Source: Verrucomicrobiota bacterium (GTDB lineage Bacteria > Verrucomicrobiota > Verrucomicrobiia > Limisphaerales > UBA11320). Taken from it: 64,000 nt of DNA. Position 1 is the first letter of the stretch. Every line of letters starts with the position of its first letter. The translations under genes were made by a program, and so were the position numbers. The DNA lies in NCBI GenBank assembly GCA_016199985.1, contig JACQFQ010000056.1, forward strand, positions 1 to 64,000. The letters run 5' to 3'. The notes beneath the pieces are model-generated. The model was not told the origin of the DNA. It saw nothing but the letters and a program-made list of their open reading frames with translations, and did no database searches. This document shows positions 37,401-44,498 of this stretch, in pieces.

Positions 37401-37605
37401 GAGCGACGCGTTCGCCGCCGCAAAAGCGCGGGGCGAACAACTGCCCAAGACCATTGCGTCGTTGGAAACCGCGCTTCGACAGGCGGAGGCGGCCTCCGCG
37501 GAGGCGCGAGAAGCGGCGGAAAAGTCGACGGCCGCGGTCGCGCCCTGGAAGCAGAAGCACGAGCAACTCGTCGCCGAGTACCAGAAGATGAAGCCGCCGC
37601 GGTGA
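34444..37605 (+). CDS. c-type cytochrome / WD40 / giant alanine-rich coiled-coil protein
   Basis: A 1053-residue exported protein in three parts. (1) A signal peptide, then a PSCyt1-type heme domain with Cys54-x2-Cys57-His58 and a likely Met ligand in NMPPKS. (2) WD40-like repeats from about residue 170 to 470 (HTEWVTGIAYSPDGVLLASADRN, HSSGSRAVRYSHDGRLVSTGRDR). (3) About 570 residues of almost uninterrupted Ala/Gln/Lys/Glu helix. Within part 3, AKAKSAAEASPAVTPLV near residue 610 recurs as AKAKIAADANPDVPLLA near residue 894, suggesting an internal duplication of about 284 residues. Only the first two parts are family-like. The coiled coil may form a long periplasmic stalk. Starts 13 bases after the DUF1549/1553 stop. 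Confidence 0.88.
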   Translation: MKTSSQFSLARPWIRRAALALWIGVGAASSVRGASAGEKTTYEDHVLPILRNHCLNCHNADKKKADLDASNYNGIMAGGGSGKVLAPEDAAGSLLWRLINHLEEPNMPPKSAKLPDAELAVIRKWIDGGLLENSGSKARATKRPKVDLAVAGVSAGKPSGPPPMPNGDLLLEPVVHAARSGAIPAVAASPWAPLVAVAGQRQIILYHLDTFEIQGILPFPEGFPYVVKFSRSGQLLLAGGGIGAKLGKVALYNVATGNRVAEVGDELDTVIAADVSPDQSQVALGGPSKMVRVYSTATGELLHTIKKHTEWVTGIAYSPDGVLLASADRNGGVYLWEAGTANAYSELKSGAPQAITDLAWRDDSNMIAITGEDGSIGVWEVENSSRVLKITAHSSGSRAVRYSHDGRLVSTGRDRVTKIWDAAGAQQRAFEAFGDIGLTAAISHDMTRVIAGDYSGDIRVWNATDGKMLGRLDANPPTLASRLESDSRLLAEAKARHAKIAGAREAAAAAETQAQGSWNVARQQSTNRADSATLALNTLNTAKQAQTAANSAREKAQKDIATRQAELLSRNAAVAAAQHSLGQAQAIAKQAQETLTAAEAAQRASADASAKAKSAAEASPAVTPLVNAASQVKAAAEQAAASVASLQKGAAEVTSRVKAGEAAIAIAQTAVLQSQAALDASRRTLDEAAQSLANAERIVKQRTEEQQRAQLAAAEADKAATAAGSQVKAAGEALAKAKTQEEASASEVAGIERRLARWRAGQFNLQVVSAAEERSRKQAAADAAAGRAEELKVSADRAASNLTQAQKALAGAPSVLQSRTNAIAKAQADLEAATAALPQLQANLAAARTNAALRSAALQAASVPLGKAQSALKAAQDAAASAVSSAKATAETAAKAKIAADANPDVPLLADSAAQSQQAATQAAVAVEASKKAAAALAAQQLELATAHERAKKDADAAQQASIACEHAVEAQPGVIKTCAVALAAASDAFAAAKARGEQLPKTIASLETALRQAEAASAEAREAAEKSTAAVAPWKQKHEQLVAEYQKMKPPR

Positions 37606-37745
37606 GGCCGCCTGCATCCCGAAGTTCTGGGCGGCGCTACAGCGGCGCCCACAGGATCAGGATGCGCCGGAGACAGCGCTGGACAGCCGCCGCCAACCGG
37701 ACTTGAATGGCTCGTCCCTCGAATCACCTGAACAAAACAAAATCT

Positions 37746-38519
37746 ATGTTCACCTCTCGCATCCCCTTCACGACGGCCCTCTCCCTCCTGTGCGTTTCGG
37801 CGATCGTCTCCACGGCCGCCGAGTCTCCCGAGTTGTCCAAGCTTCAGGGCCTTTGGAACGCCAAGGCCGTCAGCAGCAGCGGCCAGGAAGTCCACCACGC
37901 TCTCGAGATCAAGGGCGACAAGATGACCTTCAAGCTCATGAACGCGAATCATGAGCTGCGTCTTGTCGCGAAAGGATCCGTGAAGACCGAGCGCCTCGGG
38001 CCGTTCAATGTTCTCCAGTTGTCCGACCTGCAGGCGGGGCGATCCGAGGATCAAACCGAGGCGGTGAACGATGATCGCTCATCCATCTACACGCTGGAGG
38101 ACGAGAACTTGATACTGGTATCCAACCTCGACAAACAGCGCGATGGGCAGAAGCCGAACCTCACCATCTACACCCGGGCGCTTGCGGCCAAGGAGCCTGC
38201 GACGTTGACGGACAAGGTGGTCGGAAAATGGAAAATGAAGGTGAAGCTCAACGATAACGAGCGCGACTACGACCTCTCGCTCGCCGTGACGGATGGCAAA
38301 CTGGGCGGAGCCGTCACAAGCGCCCGCAGCGGCGAGCACAAGCTCAAGGCCGCGAGCTTCGCTGACGGAAAGCTGTCGATCGAGCTCGTTCGCGAGATCG
38401 GCGGCGTGGAGGCCACCATCCTGTATTCGGGCGAGTTGAAGGACGACAAACTCTCCGGCGCCTTCTCCGTGAAGGGCTTCGAGGACCAGTACAAGGGAAC
38501 CTGGACGGCGGAGAAGTAA
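37746..38519 (+). CDS. Secreted two-lobed protein of unknown function
   Basis: A 257-residue protein with a signal peptide (IPFTTALSLLCVSAIVSTAA). The mature part has two similar halves: the first opens with KLQGLWNAKAVSSSGQEV and resembles the small TIGR03067-type domain seen in Planctomycetota, and the second opens with VVGKWKMKVKLNDNERDYDL and closes with GTWTAEK, a lipocalin-like pattern of strands. Start at 37746 follows an A-rich leader; the upstream in-frame ATG gives a poorer signal peptide. It follows the cytochrome-WD40 gene by 140 bases on the same strand. No function is assigned. Confidence 0.65.
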   Translation: MFTSRIPFTTALSLLCVSAIVSTAAESPELSKLQGLWNAKAVSSSGQEVHHALEIKGDKMTFKLMNANHELRLVAKGSVKTERLGPFNVLQLSDLQAGRSEDQTEAVNDDRSSIYTLEDENLILVSNLDKQRDGQKPNLTIYTRALAAKEPATLTDKVVGKWKMKVKLNDNERDYDLSLAVTDGKLGGAVTSARSGEHKLKAASFADGKLSIELVREIGGVEATILYSGELKDDKLSGAFSVKGFEDQYKGTWTAEK

Positions 38520-38582
38520 GCGCCTTGAAGGGATGGAGGGACGCCGCGGGCGGGAAGGCCATGGAGTGGATCGGAGGGAACG

Positions 38583-38610
38583 TCTCTCAAGGACGCGGAT
38601 CCTTGAGAGA
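38583..38610. terminator. Perfect 11-bp hairpin between convergent genes
   Basis: Arms tctctcaagga (38583-38593) and tccttgagaga (38600-38610) are perfect reverse complements with a 6-base loop. The hairpin lies between the stop of the secreted protein gene (plus strand) and the stop of the small basic protein gene (minus strand), so it can terminate both. No long U-tract is present on either side. Confidence 0.6.
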
Positions 38611-38628
38611 TGATGGGGAAAAGGAAGC

Positions 38629-38754
38629 CTACCTGTTCTTGGCGACGCCCTGTTTGCTCAACACGACCGCCTGTTTCTTCTGCGCGTCCGAGCTGGCTTT
38701 GGCCTGCTTCTGTGAGGATTTCTTCTGAGTGGACTTGGGGGATTTATCACCCAT
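38629..38754 (-). CDS. 41-residue basic protein (MGDKSPKS family)
   Basis: A short gene on the minus strand, below the usual size cut-off. Read from the ATG at 38754 the product begins MGDKSPKSTQKKSSQKQAKA and ends KQGVAKNR, rich in Lys, Ser, Gln and Ala. I recognise the N-terminal MGDKSPKS as a conserved small hypothetical protein found in many phyla, probably unfolded and possibly nucleic-acid-binding; its function is unknown. The hairpin directly after its stop and the conserved start support that it is real. It lies convergent to the secreted protein gene and divergent from the EamA-like gene. Confidence 0.8.
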   Translation of the reverse strand: MGDKSPKSTQKKSSQKQAKASSDAQKKQAVVLSKQGVAKNR

Positions 38755-38922
38755 AACGATGAAGGATGGCTCTGCGATTGACTCGCCGCCGGCATATTAG
38801 TTTCCCCGGAGGCGGCGCGAGCATACCGACGCGGCGCGCGTTGTAAATGATCCTTCTGAAGACGGACGCGTTCATGGTTGTGCTTGCCGGGCGGCGGGCT
38901 TTCAAACCAGTATCCATCGCGC

Positions 38923-39465
38923 ATGAACTGGATCCTTTTCGCTCTGTTGACCGTCGTAACGTGGGGTGTCTATGGCGTTCTCCTTCACATGGGACAAAGC
39001 CAGATGCTCCCGTCCGGCACCCTCGACGCCGAGGCGCGATACAAATCCTTCCTCTTCGTTGGCCTCGCCTACTTTCTTGTCGCCGTCCTTGCGCCCCTCG
39101 CCCTGCTCATGATGCAGGGCAAGGCGTTCTCCGGCTATCGCTCGGAAGGGATGTTCTGGTCGCTCATCGCTGGCATCACGGGCGCCATCGGCGCATTCGG
39201 GGTTCTGCTCGCCTTCGGCGCGGGCGGAAAGCCGTATGTGGTCATGTCCATCATCTTCGCCGGCGCGCCCATCGTGAATGTCGCGTACTCCTTCTACAAC
39301 CATCCCCCCAAGGATGGATGGGCCTCGATCAAGCCTCAGTTCGTCCTCGGGATCGTTCTCGCCGCCGTGGGCGGGTACCTTGTGACCTATCACCGCCCCG
39401 ATAAACCGGCGCCGAAACCCGCGGCCGCGACGGCCACGGCCTCGCCGATCAAGCCCGGCGCGTGA
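38923..39465 (+). CDS. EamA-like integral membrane protein
   Basis: A 180-residue hydrophobic protein with about five transmembrane helices: NWILFALLTVVTWGVYGVLL, FLFVGLAYFLVAVLAPLALLM, SLIAGITGAIGAFGVLLAFG, YVVMSIIFAGAPIVNVAYSF and FVLGIVLAAVGGYLVTYH. The Gly/Ala-rich helix pattern resembles one half of a drug/metabolite (EamA) transporter, but one repeat only. The C-terminal tail is Pro/Ala-rich. Start at 38923 is the Met directly before the first helix. The stop overlaps the next gene's GTG start, so the two are translationally coupled. A substrate cannot be stated. Confidence 0.7.
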   Translation: MNWILFALLTVVTWGVYGVLLHMGQSQMLPSGTLDAEARYKSFLFVGLAYFLVAVLAPLALLMMQGKAFSGYRSEGMFWSLIAGITGAIGAFGVLLAFGAGGKPYVVMSIIFAGAPIVNVAYSFYNHPPKDGWASIKPQFVLGIVLAAVGGYLVTYHRPDKPAPKPAAATATASPIKPGA

Positions 39466-40772
39466 AGTCCTTCCACAGCCGCGACGAACTCGTCGAGCGC
39501 CAGCGTCAGCGACTGCTCGCGATGTTGGACTCGACCCTGCCCGCCAACCGGTTTTATCAATCCCGGCTCTCCGCCTGCGGCCCGTGGGGCAAGGAACTTT
39601 CCCTGGACGCGATCCTGCGGAGTCTGCCTCTCACCACCAAGACGGACCTCACCGAGGACCATCGCCGTCATTCGCCTTTCGGAAGTCATCTCACCTACCC
39701 CGTCGAGCGCTACACCCGCTGCCATCAAACCAGCGGCACCGGCGGATTCTCGCTCCGCTGGCTCGACACGCCCGAAAGCTGGGACTGGATGCTGTCCAAC
39801 TGGGCCCAGGTTTACGAAGCCGCGGGCGTCACCGCGGAGGATCGGATCTACTTCGCCTTTTCGTTCGGACCCTTCCTGGGATTCTGGACCGCGTTCGAGT
39901 CGGCTGTCCGCCTGGGCTGCCTGTGCTTTCCCGCGGGCGGGTTAAGCTCGGTGGCTCGCGCTCGCGGCATCGTCGAAAGCTCTGCGACCGTCCTGTGCTG
40001 CACTCCGACCTACGCCCTGCATCTGGGCGAAACGTTGCGGGCGGAAAAGTTGGAGGCGGGCGGGCTCAGCGTGAGGCGGATCCTGGTGGCGGGAGAGCCG
40101 GGCGGAAGCCTCCCCGCGACCCGACGGCGGATCGAGTCGTTGTGGAAAGGCGCGAGCGTTCATGACCACCACGGAATGACCGAGATCGGTCCCGTGACCT
40201 ACCAATGTCCCCGTCAGCCCGGTGTGCTTCACGTCATGGAGGACGCCTTCATCCCGGAGATCCTCGATCGAGCCTCGAACGCGCCCGTCCCTCCAGGAAC
40301 TCCCGGAGAGCTCATCCTCACGAACCTGGGCAGGCTGGGCTCTCCGCTCCTCCGCTATCGAACGGGCGATCTGGCTCAGGCCGCGCCTCTCGGACGCTGC
40401 GTGTGCGGCACATTCAATCTGGCCTTGCAGGGAGGAATCCTTGGGAGAATCGACGACATGGTCACCGTCCGCGGCGTGAACCTTTACCCCAGCAGCGTGG
40501 ATGAAGTGATTCAGCGCGTCGCCCCTCAGTGCGAGTACCAGGTGCATGTCCATTCCTCGTCCGCCCTGGCCGAGGCGCGCGTTCGATTGGAGTCGTCGGA
40601 GACCGCGACCGAACGCAGCGCGCTGGCCGGGCGTCTGGAGGCGGAGCTCCGCAACGCGTTCTGCCTTCGTTTCGAGATCGAGTGGGTGGAGGCCGGAACT
40701 CTGCCGCGCGCCGAACACAAGTCCCGACGCTGGATCCGCGACGACGCCCCCTCTGACCCGCCGAAGCGCTAG
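39462..40772 (+). CDS. PaaK-like AMP-binding ligase
   Basis: A 436-residue adenylate-forming enzyme of the phenylacetate-CoA ligase type, which activates a carboxylic acid to an acyl-adenylate and then a thioester. Motifs: RCHQTSGTGGFSLRWLDT (phosphate loop), HHGMTEIGPVTYQCP (aromatic/adenine motif), ILTNLGRLGSPLLRYRTGDLA (ribose-binding Asp) and IDDMVTVRGVNLYPSSVDEVI, the PaaK C-terminal domain hinge. Length equals that of PaaK. The GTG start overlaps the EamA-like stop. No paa or other catabolic gene is nearby, so the true substrate may be another aromatic or fatty acid. It converges with the Sel1 gene with six bases between stops. Confidence 0.85.
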   Translation: MKSFHSRDELVERQRQRLLAMLDSTLPANRFYQSRLSACGPWGKELSLDAILRSLPLTTKTDLTEDHRRHSPFGSHLTYPVERYTRCHQTSGTGGFSLRWLDTPESWDWMLSNWAQVYEAAGVTAEDRIYFAFSFGPFLGFWTAFESAVRLGCLCFPAGGLSSVARARGIVESSATVLCCTPTYALHLGETLRAEKLEAGGLSVRRILVAGEPGGSLPATRRRIESLWKGASVHDHHGMTEIGPVTYQCPRQPGVLHVMEDAFIPEILDRASNAPVPPGTPGELILTNLGRLGSPLLRYRTGDLAQAAPLGRCVCGTFNLALQGGILGRIDDMVTVRGVNLYPSSVDEVIQRVAPQCEYQVHVHSSSALAEARVRLESSETATERSALAGRLEAELRNAFCLRFEIEWVEAGTLPRAEHKSRRWIRDDAPSDPPKR

Positions 40773-40778
40773 GTTCCC

Positions 40779-41762
40779 TCACTCGTCGGCGGACCGGCTC
40801 TTTCCGCTTCCGTGATCCTTGGACGAGTATTCGTAAGAGCGTCGCTGGGCCTCGGCGATTTGCTTCTCCGTCATCTCGCGTTTCAGCTTCGTCCTTGCCT
40901 GCGACGCGTAGCTATCGCCAAAGCTCATCGCGGTGTTGAAGCACACATACGCTCGAACGAGGTCCTTCGGCACGCCCCGGCCTTCCATGTGGGCGAATCC
41001 CAGATACAACAGACCGTCGGCGTCTCCCTTCCCCGCGGCCTGGGAAAAGTATTCGAAAGCCTTGCCAAGGTCCTTCGGCGCGCCCCGGCCTTCGGCGTAG
41101 CAGATGCCCAGATTCACCCAGGCGCTCCCGAGTCCCTGGTCGGCGGCCTTGGTGAACCATTTCATGGCTTCCTCGGTGTTTCGTGGCATGCCGGATCCGC
41201 GGTAGAAGCGGACGCCCAGGTTATTTTGCGCGTCGGCGAACCCCTGCTCCGCCGCTTGCAGGAACCACTTCGCGGCCACGGACAGATCCTCCTTCACGCC
41301 CAGGCCGTCGCGATAGCAGATGCCCAGATTGTTCTGCGCCGCCGGATAGCTCTGTTTCGCGGCGTCTCGAAAGTACAACACGGCCTCCTGGGGATCCCGC
41401 TTCACGCCCAGGCCGCGGAGCAACATGAATCCGAGATTGTTCTGGCAGGGAGCGTGTCCCCGCGAGGCGCCGCGACGATACAGCCGGAACGCCTCCGCGA
41501 AATCCTTGGTGCTCTCGGCGAAGCGGGCTTGCTGAAAAAACTCCGAGCCATCCTTGTCGCTGTCCGATGGAACCCTCGCGTTCGCGGACAAGGGCGGGTT
41601 TCGATCTCCGCCCGGGGATGCGGAGCCCCGGGCTGAGGAGAGTCCGCCTTGCCAGGGAATGGCCCAAATCCCCAGGCAAATCCAACTCCCGACGCGTCGC
41701 CCCCAAGAGGAAACCCCGCCGCGAAGGGCGTTGCCAGATCCTGAGCTGGTTTTCGTGTTCAT
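40779..41762 (-). CDS. Sel1-repeat protein with signal peptide
   Basis: A 327-residue protein, minus strand. An N-terminal hydrophobic stretch (WICLGIWAIPWQGG) acts as a signal or anchor. A linker is followed by about six Sel1-like repeats from residue 75 to 290, each with the pattern A.NNLG..Y..G.GV..D...A..WF..AA..G, for example QNNLGICYRDGLGVKEDLS. Sel1 repeats are alpha-solenoid protein-interaction modules. The C-terminus is charged. The function cannot be predicted; similar proteins serve as secreted or envelope adaptors. Flanked by a convergent and a divergent gene, so it is a single-gene unit. Confidence 0.85.
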   Translation of the reverse strand: MNTKTSSGSGNALRGGVSSWGRRVGSWICLGIWAIPWQGGLSSARGSASPGGDRNPPLSANARVPSDSDKDGSEFFQQARFAESTKDFAEAFRLYRRGASRGHAPCQNNLGFMLLRGLGVKRDPQEAVLYFRDAAKQSYPAAQNNLGICYRDGLGVKEDLSVAAKWFLQAAEQGFADAQNNLGVRFYRGSGMPRNTEEAMKWFTKAADQGLGSAWVNLGICYAEGRGAPKDLGKAFEYFSQAAGKGDADGLLYLGFAHMEGRGVPKDLVRAYVCFNTAMSFGDSYASQARTKLKREMTEKQIAEAQRRSYEYSSKDHGSGKSRSADE

Positions 41763-41898
41763 GAAGGAGAAGCCCTCGTTCTGAAGAGGCTTCTACTGGA
41801 TGATTCGGCTGAAAGCTCGTCCACTTGAATGGGATCGCGATTCCGCTCTCGCGGGGATTGCCTGGGAACGGGTGTTTGGATTACACACCCTCCAGCCT

Positions 41899-43257
41899 AT
41901 GAACCAGACCGCTTCGTACTCGCTCCTGCAAGCGCTTCGCGAACGACGATCCCGGCGTTTCTGCCTCGGCATGGAAATGCCCGCCGGCCCGCTCGCGCAC
42001 AAAAGCCGCTTCAAGCCGCGGCCGCTGACCGAGGACGAGGAGGCCCTGCTCGCGTTCGCGGCCTGCGGGATCACGGGCCCCGCGCTCGGCGATCTCTCCT
42101 ACGCCGCGGGGGGCGGAGGAAACATCATGGCGGGATTGTGCGGACGCACCGTCGCAAGCGGCGACGCGATTCAAGCCGTCGGATTGATCATCACCAACGA
42201 CGCCGGCGCATGGCATCTGCGCAGACCCCAGGACTTCGCGGCGCGGGACGTCGCCGAGCTCGCGCAGATGAGCCAGCGGGGGGAGTTCACTTCGCTCTAT
42301 CAGAAATCCCGCGTCAAGCTTCGCGACTCGCGTTGCGCGCCGCCCAATCGGCCGGTGTTCAACATCAACGCGAACGGCTGGTCGGCCTACGCGCCCGGGA
42401 CGACCTGCTTTGTTCCCATCAATGATCTCACCTTTCTCTACATCAATGGAGTGCTCGAGATTCTGAACGAAACCACCGGCGCGTTCATCCTCGACGAACG
42501 CAGGTCCTATCGGCCCGCGGGACTGCGCGACTTCGCCCGCAGCCGCGGAGGCCACCTTCACGACGATCCGGCGGACGGACGCACGACCACGATCCAGCAG
42601 GTCGAGACGATGGTGGCGGAGTTTGTCGCGGTGGAACAGGGAATGGTCCATCAGAACCTGGGCCTGATGGCGCAGGCGATGGGACTCGGCGGCTTCCCGT
42701 TCTTCGCGAGCCACGACTTCGCCTGGACCCAGGCCCTCGGCTTCCGGCAAAGGCCTCTGCGCGCCAGTCGATACCTCGGCGCCGGCCCCTTCGTTTCGAT
42801 GGGGATGAAACTGCTCGGCCGCGATCCGGAGATTCCTTTCGCGATCGGCCTGGAGGCGGGAGGCGAAACGCTGCTGAAAGCCTATTCGCCTCCCTACTTC
42901 GCGACGATGTCGCACGCGGTCGACGCCGTCGTGGAGGCCAAGCTCGGGAAGGAAGGAGCGCTCAAGCGCCCCAACGCGAATCCATCCTGGAAGGATCAAG
43001 TCGCTGTCACGAACGCGATCGCTCCTCTATCGCCCCTCGCCATCGCGGCGGCAAAAGCGTATTTCGAGTATCTCTGGCGTCATTATGGACGCTTCCCCGT
43101 TCACATCCCTCCTTTCAAGACCATCGTGGCCTTTCAAGCGGGCCACCTGGACCTGGAGTTTTACGAGAAGCACTATCAACCCTCCGCCGTGTCGCAGTCG
43201 CACCGGGACGATTTCGCCCGCGTCGCCGCCGGCCTTCCAACCCGCCCCCTCGCATGA
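41899..43257 (+). CDS. Nitroreductase-like protein of unknown function
   Basis: A 452-residue protein with marginal resemblance to nitroreductase-fold flavoproteins: the N-terminal LLQALRERRSRRFCLG corresponds to the usual FMN-binding Arg-rich helix, and the mid region VEQGMVHQNLGLMAQAMGLGGFP recalls the GxxxQNLLLAAxxLGLGG helix. It lacks the ordinary C-terminal pattern and is about twice as long as most members. No signal peptide is seen. The open frame extends to 41800, but the Met at 41899 precedes the first conserved helix. The stop overlaps the next gene by ATGA, so the two are co-translated. Substrate unknown. Confidence 0.55.
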   Translation: MNQTASYSLLQALRERRSRRFCLGMEMPAGPLAHKSRFKPRPLTEDEEALLAFAACGITGPALGDLSYAAGGGGNIMAGLCGRTVASGDAIQAVGLIITNDAGAWHLRRPQDFAARDVAELAQMSQRGEFTSLYQKSRVKLRDSRCAPPNRPVFNINANGWSAYAPGTTCFVPINDLTFLYINGVLEILNETTGAFILDERRSYRPAGLRDFARSRGGHLHDDPADGRTTTIQQVETMVAEFVAVEQGMVHQNLGLMAQAMGLGGFPFFASHDFAWTQALGFRQRPLRASRYLGAGPFVSMGMKLLGRDPEIPFAIGLEAGGETLLKAYSPPYFATMSHAVDAVVEAKLGKEGALKRPNANPSWKDQVAVTNAIAPLSPLAIAAAKAYFEYLWRHYGRFPVHIPPFKTIVAFQAGHLDLEFYEKHYQPSAVSQSHRDDFARVAAGLPTRPLA

Positions 43258-44498
43258 ACCTCCACAGCCGCCGCGGCTTCCTGAGCGCCGCTCTCGTCCT
43301 ATCCGCCTCCGCGCTCGGAGGAACAGCGTGTCGCCACTCGGTCCGCTTTGCGGCCTCCCGGCGGCGACTGTTCTTCACGTCCCAGGGCAAGACGGGATTG
43401 ATCGCGTCGGATGGGAGCGGCCTCCGGTATCTTGAGTTCAACGTCCCCAACCAAGCCACCTGGCAGCCGACTGGTTTCTTCAAGGACGGCCGACGCGTCC
43501 TGATGCTCAGCATGGAGCCGCGCAGGGACGGCCCCGGCCGGCCCTTCGAGCAATACTACACGCAAACACCCACCCACATCTGGATCCACGATCTCGACAC
43601 AGGCTCCTTGGAGGAGGTCGCCACGCGGGATCGGATGGCGGTGTTCTACACGCCGCAACTGCTCATCAACGACCACCGCATCCTCATGCAGGTGGCGAAG
43701 AAGGGATCCGGCCAGATCTACAGCATGAATCTCGATGGAAGCGACGCCCGGGAGTTCACGCGGGCGGGCGAGGGCTTTCCCTATGGGCTGAGCCTCAGCC
43801 CGGATGGCCAGCGAGTCGCGTTTCATCTCGCCACGGGCGGGGGCTATCAGGTCTGGGTGAGCGATCTCGAAGGTGGAAACAAGCGGCAGGTGGCCGCTCG
43901 TCCAGGTCACATCTACTTTGCGCCGACGTGGGCTCCGAACGGGGATTGGCTGGCGTTCCAGGACTGCGAGCCGGCGAAGGATCCAGGCCACGATTGGTCG
44001 GATGTGTGCGTGTGCCGGCCCGACGGCTCCGAGTTTCGATCCGTGACGCAAGGCGCGGCGATGTGGTTCGGGGCGACTTATGGCGACGCAGAGCACCGCG
44101 GGGGCGGATCCAATGTGGTCCAGTGGACGCGCGAAGGCCGCCTGCTTTTTCCGCGACGCCTCCCGGATTCAAAGGTCGCCTGGGAGTATCAACCCCAACG
44201 CCCGGACACAGATCATTTCAACCGCGACTTCAAGCCGGAGCTCGCGCGAGGAGGAACCCACATCTGCCGCATCGATCCTCGCGGCGGCGACTGGGAGGCC
44301 CTGACTCCGCCCGCGCCCGGGGTGTGGGACTTCCGCTCCAGCCCCTCTGGACGGGGCGATCAGATTGTGTTTTGTCGCGCGGCGACGGGAGGACGGCCTT
44401 CGCTGTGGGTGATGAATGAATCCGGTGGATCGCCACGGGAGCTGACCCGCGGCATCGATGGCCTCGGCGTCGATCATCCCAGGTGGCTGCCGAGCTAG
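43254..44498 (+). CDS. Exported TolB-like beta-propeller protein
   Basis: A 414-residue protein with a twin-arginine-like signal (RRGFLSAALVLSASALGG) ending near a Cys, so it may be exported or lipid-anchored. Five or more PD40/TolB-type blades are visible, for example IYSMNLDGSDAREF, GLSLSPDGQRVAFH, FAPTWAPNGDWLAFQD and VCRPDGSEFRSVT. The general arrangement recalls oligogalacturonate-lyase-like and TolB-like propellers, but lyase residues were not verified. It is coupled by ATGA overlap to the nitroreductase-like gene. The stop codon overlaps that of fliP on the other strand: the palindrome ctag at 44495-44498 ends both. Confidence 0.75.
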   Translation: MNLHSRRGFLSAALVLSASALGGTACRHSVRFAASRRRLFFTSQGKTGLIASDGSGLRYLEFNVPNQATWQPTGFFKDGRRVLMLSMEPRRDGPGRPFEQYYTQTPTHIWIHDLDTGSLEEVATRDRMAVFYTPQLLINDHRILMQVAKKGSGQIYSMNLDGSDAREFTRAGEGFPYGLSLSPDGQRVAFHLATGGGYQVWVSDLEGGNKRQVAARPGHIYFAPTWAPNGDWLAFQDCEPAKDPGHDWSDVCVCRPDGSEFRSVTQGAAMWFGATYGDAEHRGGGSNVVQWTREGRLLFPRRLPDSKVAWEYQPQRPDTDHFNRDFKPELARGGTHICRIDPRGGDWEALTPPAPGVWDFRSSPSGRGDQIVFCRAATGGRPSLWVMNESGGSPRELTRGIDGLGVDHPRWLPS

